From: Haematobia irritans
Taxonomy: Eukaryota; Arthropoda; Insecta; Diptera; Muscidae
Assembly: GCF_050003625.1 (NCBI RefSeq)
Contig: NC_134398.1
Span: 99,179,479-99,243,478, forward strand
Length of the DNA stretch: 64,000 bases
Direction of reading: 5' to 3'
Within the stretch, counting starts at the first letter, position 1, and every line of letters begins with the position of its first letter. Under the pieces are notes generated by a model. The model did no database searches. It saw only the letters and a list, made by a program, of their open reading frames with translations, and was not told the DNA's origin. Positions 58,161 to 64,000 of the stretch are shown piece after piece. The translations under genes and the position numbers were made by a program.

Positions 58161-59365
58161 CAGTGTACGAAAACAAACGAAACGATGGAGGTACGTATCA
58201 TTTAAAGTCACAAACTTTTCAATTTTCGTCAATCGTTTTGTATGCAGACAAAAACAAAACAACCAACATTCGGATTTGCGGCACCAAGTTGTTCCGTTCG
58301 GTAACGAAATGGGAATAAAACGTTTGCAAACGTTTGCTGAGGGCAACGATGATAACAATGTTAACAAGTAACTTTCCCGGAAGTCGTTCTATGAGGCGAG
58401 AACAAACACCTGATGATGAGTCTGATGATAATGAAGCTGAACTTCAAGCTCAATTTTTGTCTCCCGATCTACAACAATAATTTGATAAGTAGATTTATAT
58501 ACATTTGATTATATACATATTTTTTTACAACACTTATGGTTAATAATAAATATTTTCAAAATATAAAAACATTCTGCAATCATTTAGAAAATTTAGATAA
58601 AAATGTTTTAAACATGATATCTGTAAACATAAGAAGCATATCTTCTATAAGTAAATTTAACAAATTTAAATTAATGGTTTCGCAGTTTCCAAGCTTACCA
58701 AATGTGATTGCAGTTCAAGAGACCTGGTTTCGAACTGATTTAGCTCAGATTTATAAAATACCTGGTTACAATGCGGTTCATTGTTGTCGGATTGATGGTT
58801 ATGGAGGAGTTTCTATATACATACGGGACAATCTGGCCTACAGTGTTGAACTTTGTGAAAGTCGTGGTGGTATTGAAGCTATTATAATTTTCTTGGGAAA
58901 TTTAAAGATTAATGGTCATTCATTGCATTTTGCAACTTTTTATTGCTCACAAAGATGTAATGAGGACGTTTTCTTGCAATATTTGGAGAATAAACTTTGC
59001 AAATTTAGAACTGCTACAATTGTAGTTGGAGACGCTAATATTGATTTTGCGAATTCCACCGATACCTTTGAACTGTGTACTACACATTCATCTGTAAATT
59101 ATAAAACTTGTCATACTTTGGTATCGCGACCAGATAGTGGAAAATGTATTGACCACGTATATAGTAATATTGAGAATCGTGTGTCTGTGGACTCAGTAGT
59201 ATGTGACATAAGCGACCACAACATATTATGGTGCAGATTCCAAATTAAACAATACAAAACGAAAGGCAAGTGCAGTTATCTTGGGTTTTCGTTTCGTTTT
59301 GGATATGTGGATTGTACGAAACGAAACAATTGGAAACGGTTTGTTTTGTTTGTTTTCGTACGCTG
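58161..59365. mobile_element. hAT-type element carrying a LINE endonuclease fragment
   Basis: Ends CAGTGTACGAAAACAAACGA and (inverted) CAGCGTACGAAAACAAACAA. Exact TSD GTAGAAAC (58153-58160; 59366-59373). Its middle (about 58370-59262) is plus-strand LINE sequence from a different clade than the host LINE. Confidence 0.92.
58370..59265 (+). pseudogene. Internal fragment of a non-LTR element: end of ORF1 and ORF2 endonuclease
   Basis: 58370-58480 encodes an acidic ORF1-like end (REQTPDDESDDNEAELQAQ...LQQ*). From an ATG at 58536, about 242 genuine residues form an endonuclease: MISVNIRSI, AVQETWFRTD, GGVSIYIRDN, VVGDANIDF, CIDHVYSN and ISDHNILWC (the catalytic SDH). Asn, Glu, Asp and His positions are all present without a stop. 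Sequence stops right after the domain and runs into hAT DNA, so the frame to 59369 has a non-homologous tail. Confidence 0.85.
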
Positions 59366-59504
59366 GTAGAAACAAACCTCCTCTCGCATACGGTGTCCAT
59401 CCATGTCTGTATCTTTGGTATCTTCCTAGACTTCGGAAGAAAATCTGCTTATTTCTGATTCAGACAGAGGCTTGTCCATTTGTGAATCCTTTAACTGATC
59501 GTTT

Positions 59505-60475
59505 TTATATACCTTCATTTGGATATACTAAAAGCCATAACATACACGGCTCTGGGACTAGATGTGGCAAAGACTGAGTGTTCAATACAAACACTGCATG
59601 CCGTCTTGGTCCATCCACTTCATCCAAATGGCCAACCTTCCAATCAGCTGTTGGAAGATCTGGATTGCATTGTTTCAGTCCATTTAAAACAGATTCAGGG
59701 TCAGGAGGGTTTGCAGGTATCCACGCATGTACTCTATGTCTAGCTGACGTGTCTTCTCGACTAACTCTAGAGCAGCTCCTTCCCAAACTTCACCAATTAG
59801 TATCAACGCAGCTTTACAACATTCTATAGACTTCTGGTCCTCAAATGCGACTAGCTTAAATCGTCCTTGATACCAACCAGCGTCTTGGTGTCGAAGATCT
59901 GGGCCGGGAAACTTTCCAGCACCTGTGAGTAGACGCCATACAAAGCATTCTCAATTTTCCCCCACTTGTGCTTTGGAACAATACCGTCCACTGTTCCCCT
60001 GTTAACAATCGACATCACAAGACTGTTTTTTGCCACTGAGGCAAACGATCTTTGATCTCTTTTGGAAGACGGCAGTTCATCCGGCGATCTTTCCCTCTTT
60101 CCAGTTTCACGAATTCCTTGAGCCCATTTTAAGGAATCGCTTTGCTTAGCCGACAACGAGCTTGGGTCAACTTATCCTAATTTCTTTAGGATAAACAAAG
60201 CATTTCTGCGTTCCTTGAATCTTCTTCGTGAGGGATTACCTCCTTTTGATGTCGTTACCTTAAAAAATACATCGGATTTGTTCACTCAATTGCTTATAAC
60301 TTCGTCATTTTCGGTCGTTTTTCTTCTAGGTGGTTTTGTTTGTCGGCAAATATTTCCTCTTTTCTTCTTTCCGAGTGTTTTTGATGTCAATATAGCATGA
60401 ATAAAAACATGCGATATCTTGTTATTTGTTGAATTATTTAAAGATAAAGATTGTCTACATGGCCAGGCAGCAACA
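59505..60475 (-). pseudogene. LINE copy 2: ORF1 protein (DUF4780-like)
   Basis: 60475-60180 has KTLGKKKRGNICRQTKPPRRK and, in another frame, SKGGNPSRRRFKERRNALF. From 60156 come KWAQGIRETGKRERSPDELPSSKRDQRSFASVAK and IVNRGTVDGIVPKHKWGKIENAL. 59786-59505 carries RVHAWIPANPPDPESVLNGLKQCNPDLPTADWKVGHLDE, the conserved block of the DUF4780 type found in many fly LINE ORF1 proteins. At least three frameshifts or stops. Confidence 0.8.
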
Positions 60476-60486
60476 ATCCCTAGTAA

Positions 60487-60594
60487 AGGCCGGTGTGCAC
60501 CTCTAGCGAAAAATTTCGTTCCCATAAGAAATGTATTGCTATTTACGCTAACGAAATTTTCGGTAGCGTTCTATTTCGTAAGCTGGTACGCATC
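60487..60594. mobile_element. PIF/Harbinger-type MITE fragment
   Basis: Starts AGGCCGGTGTGCACCTCTAG after TAA and matches the right-hand 110 bp of 26151-26514 in inverted order. The far end is missing. It sits at the 5' end of LINE copy 2. Confidence 0.75.
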
Positions 60595-61884
60595 TTGAAC
60601 ACTATACCATTTTCCGCCAAGGAATTAGAGTAGATTTTAATCTGGCGACACGCCGCTAGCCGTCACGGTATCCCGTCGCTGATTTTTTCGCCTTTCGCCA
60701 TTTCTAACTCGGGATATCTCAAAAACTGTACCATAAAAAAATTATTTTTTTTTTTCGAATTCAGCAGATCAAAATATGTACATAAGAAAAGTCGCATCTC
60801 ATCAAATGTACAAGATTTTTTTTTTTTTGTAAACTAGTGACTTTATTGGCAAAGTCAATATCCAACCACTAGTCCAGTCTAAAGACATATTATGAACATC
60901 ATAGAAAAAAGCAACTAGAAGGCAAATAAACAAGCCGGAAAATTCAAAACACAACTAAAACAAATGGCTATCTTTCGTTATAAAAAGTTCGAACGTTTTT
61001 AGCACACACACGAAGGCGGACAAAGCTATTTGCCCAAATAGCTGCATTATTTTGAACCATCTAAATATATGCCCAGAAGAAAAATATAAACTGGTACACA
61101 CATTCATATATCTATACAACTATACGTAAAAAATTGTTTGTAAACAATGTTTTGTTGCCAGTATTAATACACATCTATATTTGAATGATTATTAAAGAAA
61201 GAACAACGGCCAGACGCTTTTATTTATAAACACTGTCAGCTACTGTATATTTTTTAACTGAACGAACAAGTAATTACATCACTACGCGAAACTGTTTTCA
61301 CTATATTATCAAACATATTGCTTGCAATACAGAATTGCAATTTCATTACGTTCTTTTTTCTCTATGACTCGTATTTTTCTATTTTTTTTATAGCGCGGAA
61401 TGTAGCTATATCCAAAGTATACAAAAATGCATATATAAACCACTAGCCACAACGTATGAAGGAAGAAAACATCACGCTACAACTGCAAAAAATATACTAA
61501 ATCAGAAAAGCTTCGAAATGTATCTAATGTGGTCGTGCCATATATACAAAATATAGAAATATGCTTCGGTTTTTCTAGATAAAAAAATTAAACTTTTTAC
61601 AGTGCCCAACTTGCACTCGGGTCACAGACAAGAACTAAGAGTATGTACTGAATTGAAGAGACAACGTTACAGTCTCTTCGATACGTAAAAGCACAAATAT
61701 TCTAATGGCCAGTTTCTCATCCTCCGATTAATTTTAACCTGTGGATAGACCTCCGGTTAGTAAAATTTTTGTATGGGATCAGCTGTTTTATCGACACGAT
61801 AAATAATAAGAAGACATTGAGAAACTGGCACTAACAGTTTCATTCTCACTACTAATCACGAACCTTAAAATTTAAAACACCTCG
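60595..61884. other. AT-rich DNA with no recognised feature
   Basis: No ORF with credible composition and no TIR. Possibly flanking host heterochromatin. Confidence 0.4.
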
Positions 61885-61975
61885 CCACTTTGTCATTCCA
61901 TTTGTAACATATTGAAATATTACTCTAAGACCCTATAAAGTATATATATTCTGGGTCGTGGTGAAATTCTGAGTC
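61885..61975 (-). repeat. Fragment of the 54.3-56.2 kb repeat family
   Basis: CCACTTTGTCATTCCATTTG, then AACATATTGAAATATTACTC up to ATTCTGGGTCGTGGTGAAAT, is the reverse complement of about 56090-56175 (the non-tandem 3' flank). Confidence 0.85.
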
Positions 61976-62598
61976 GTTTTTTATTTGTTATTGTTGGTTT
62001 ATTCTTCAAACAAAACGAATGAAGACAGAGGAAGCACGATCAAAAACAAACCCAGCCAACTACATTCAAACCAATGATTTGAGTTTGGCAAAGAGATGTG
62101 CTTGGCAATCTGTTTAGGCAGTAGCCGACATCAAACCTTTTTTCGGAAGGTTCAAGTGTAGTCCACTTTGGGTTGAGTGAATTACCCGAATTTATTCTGA
62201 TATTTGGATGATAGTTTTGCCGCAAGTAGAGGATGCTGATGAGGAATGTGGTAATTCCGAAACAGATGTACCATAGACCAATTAAAATAGAGACATACCT
62301 TGATAATTCACCATGGTTTTGTTTATTTGCAGTACGCAGTCATTCAACTCAATTGCGCAGTCAAGTGACTCGAATTTCTTTTTGGAAAACGAGAATTACC
62401 GTACAAATCAGTCAATTTGCATTACAAAAAAGGTGTGGATTTATAGAATTTTATATGCTTTTACAATATTTGGTGTTTCATCAAGAAAACAAATTAAAGC
62501 TGAATTAAAAAATCACTCAATTGCAGACGGAAAAGAGTCATCTACGGTGTGCAGACAAACTACAGCGCTGTGAATTCACTTTCGTTGTCTATACCTTC
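61976..62598. other. Unassigned AT-rich DNA
   Basis: Short overlapping frames only. TGTACCATAGACCAA at 62268 has an inverted partner (TTGGTCTATGGCTGTACA, 63287), which may mark an older element around the hAT. Confidence 0.35.
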
Positions 62599-63276
62599 TA
62601 GAGGTCTGCATCGAATAACTTTTCAGTACATGTATGCAATTCGCTGTCGAATATAGTACATACACTGTCTTTCTCTCAGAGCGCAAGTAGTGAAGTGAAG
62701 AGAACACTTGCTTGTCAAATACCACCAAGTACTTATCCGAAACAATATGTGTTCCGAAAATAAGGAACAATAAAAATGTAAGTACTTGAGAAAAAGTACA
62801 ACATGGATTCTCTTCACTTCACGTGGTACCACAAGTATTTCTCAGTTATGTGCGAAGCACAACTTTCCATTATTATTAATCATAGATATGTGTGTATATA
62901 ACATATTTCATATATTTATATATGTCACACACTTACCTTAACGTTTGCCGTTCTTTATAACAAACCAAAACATATATTATGGAGATTAACTGTTTTTTGT
63001 ATTTCTGAAACTGCACTTGGTACATGGAGTACTCTAAGAAGTTTTGTTCTCGCAACATACTCGACGTGATCACTCTGAGTACACTTCAATAAGAGAGAAA
63101 GAGGAATATGTGTTTGTTGGTAGTGAAGACATCAGAGTAGCAACAAGAAGTTACTCGTGACTTTTGGTGTTCATCAAAATGTGTACCAATAGTTTTGCGA
63201 CTCTCTCAAATAGATGTACTCATGTAGCAAGTACACGTGTACTCTGCATTTACAAATGGAATTGTGCAGACCTCTA
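62599..63276. mobile_element. hAT-type element, 678 bp
   Basis: Ends TAGAGGTCTGCATCG and (inverted) TAGAGGTCTGCACAA. Exact 8-bp TSD ATACCTTC (62591-62598; 63277-63284). No coding frame; contains several AAGTACTT-type and GAGTACA words. Confidence 0.92.
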
Positions 63277-63429
63277 ATACCTTCCTTGGTCTATGGCTGT
63301 ACATTCAACCATCTGGCAGTCTATAGGGCTTTGGCCAAATAAATTTAACAAGCCTACTTTTCCTCTGTTGGTTAAGCTACACTTGTAGTTTAGTCAATGC
63401 ATGGTTTTAAGCTGAAATCAAAAACAACA

Positions 63430-63545
63430 ATAATAAAAGTTTTTCTATAGAAATTTTTGTCAAAATTTTTTTTTTTTCTATAGGACATTTCGTCTATCTT
63501 TTATTTCTATAAAAAATTTTGGCAAAATTTTATATCTATAAAAAA
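63430..63545. repeat. Degenerate tandem repeat of TCTATAAAAATTTTGGCAAAAT type
   Basis: Three to four imperfect units of about 35 bp built from TTTCTATA and AAATTTTGGCA words. Confidence 0.6.
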
Positions 63546-64000
63546 ATTTTGGCACACTCAAAAAAAAAGTGAACTCTCTATTTCACTAAAGCCAATTTAA
63601 CTTTATTTTAGTTCATAGAATTATTATGTCTGGAGAAAGTTTTCTTTACTTTAAAAATTTTTTGTGTACGTTAGTTAAATTAACTAAACCCGAGGAAAAA
63701 ATATAAAGATTAACTAAATTCGTGTCTTCAACAAAATAGTTCAGAATTTCTTTAAATTTTACCAAAAATGCGTCCATCATGAACTTCGTATGTCACTAAA
63801 GACATTATTGCAATTTTGATCTCCAAGTTTTTCCTTCAAACTACAAAATTTTCTTTAACAAGTGAAAAAACTTAGTTACGTCTAATAAACTTTCTTGAAT
63901 TTGTCGAAAAATATTTACTTATTTTTATGACATCGCCGTGATGCCAACGTTTGTAAACTGTTTAGTTAAAATTTTCTACAAATATTCAAAATTAACCGAA
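63546..64000. repeat. CAC-ended repeat, inverted relative to 21340-21793, cut by window end
   Basis: CACTCAAAAAAAAAGTGAAC, TCTCTATTTCACTAAA and later CTAATAAACTTTCTTGAATT, GATGCCAACGTTTGTAAACTG match the reverse complement of 21400-21793. No ORF. Confidence 0.6.

Larger units (their letters stand above)
47206..60480 (-). mobile_element. LOA/I-like LINE copy 2, nearly full length but shattered
   Basis: Minus strand: ORF1 (60475-59505), ORF2 endonuclease start (58152-57946), endonuclease middle (56520-56365), endonuclease end (53191-52732), RT (52700-52060 and 48917-48387), RNase H (48168-47758) and ORF2 end/3' UTR (to about 47210). Inserted elements: 58161-59365, 56529-57945, 53981-56356, 53206-53917 and 48938-52035. 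The 53206 insertion and the endonuclease frameshift are shared with copy 1. Confidence 0.85.

Overview
This window looks like repeat-dense, probably heterochromatic DNA from a higher fly. Two things suggest a calyptrate, possibly a muscid: an irritans-type (Himar-like) mariner, and an AT-rich background full of nested Tc1/mariner, hAT, piggyBac, PIF/Harbinger, Helitron, BEL/Pao and LINE copies. I found no convincing single-copy host gene. Almost every coding stretch is a broken transposable-element gene. The species call is inference; the element calls rest on motifs, terminal inverted repeats (TIRs) and target-site duplications (TSDs) read from the sequence.

Layout. 1-3.6 kb: the end of a retrovirus-like Env gene, then, on the minus strand, a RING-finger ORF preceded by a lysine-tRNA-type primer-binding site, so probably the 5' part of an Osvaldo/Ulysses-like LTR element. 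5-10.5 kb: LINE copy 1 (LOA/I-like, with endonuclease, RT and RNase H), plus strand. 10.4-18.6 kb: two nested palindromes whose breakpoints all lie at long (TA)n tracts. The larger has 2.66 kb arms that look almost identical. 18.6-25 kb: mosaic of mariner, hAT and piggyBac-type elements. 25.3-37 kb: one mariner split by a MITE and by a 10 kb insertion that itself holds a CR1/jockey-like LINE with three further nested elements. 37.0-38.1 kb: a Helitron with clear ends. 38.8-46.6 kb: a BEL/Pao retrotransposon with both LTRs and a 5-bp TSD, cut in its reverse-transcriptase catalytic motif by a hAT element. 47.2-60.5 kb: LINE copy 2 (same family as copy 1, opposite strand), interrupted by at least five DNA transposons. 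60.5-64 kb: MITE and hAT remnants in AT-rich DNA.

Because elements sit inside one another, the window gives a relative-age record: pre-insertion sites can be rebuilt from reading frames or sister copies, and many TSDs can be read exactly. The most unusual element is a family of apparently non-autonomous transposons (CAC...GTG ends, TA target) carrying two tRNA-like modules with A and B boxes pointing away from each other, followed by a conserved GT...AG segment. Several copies are present and a second, unrelated hAT-like element also holds a tRNA-like module. This is the best candidate here for something not described before. The second is the chain of palindromes at (TA)n tracts, which is either cruciform-driven rearrangement or an assembly artefact.
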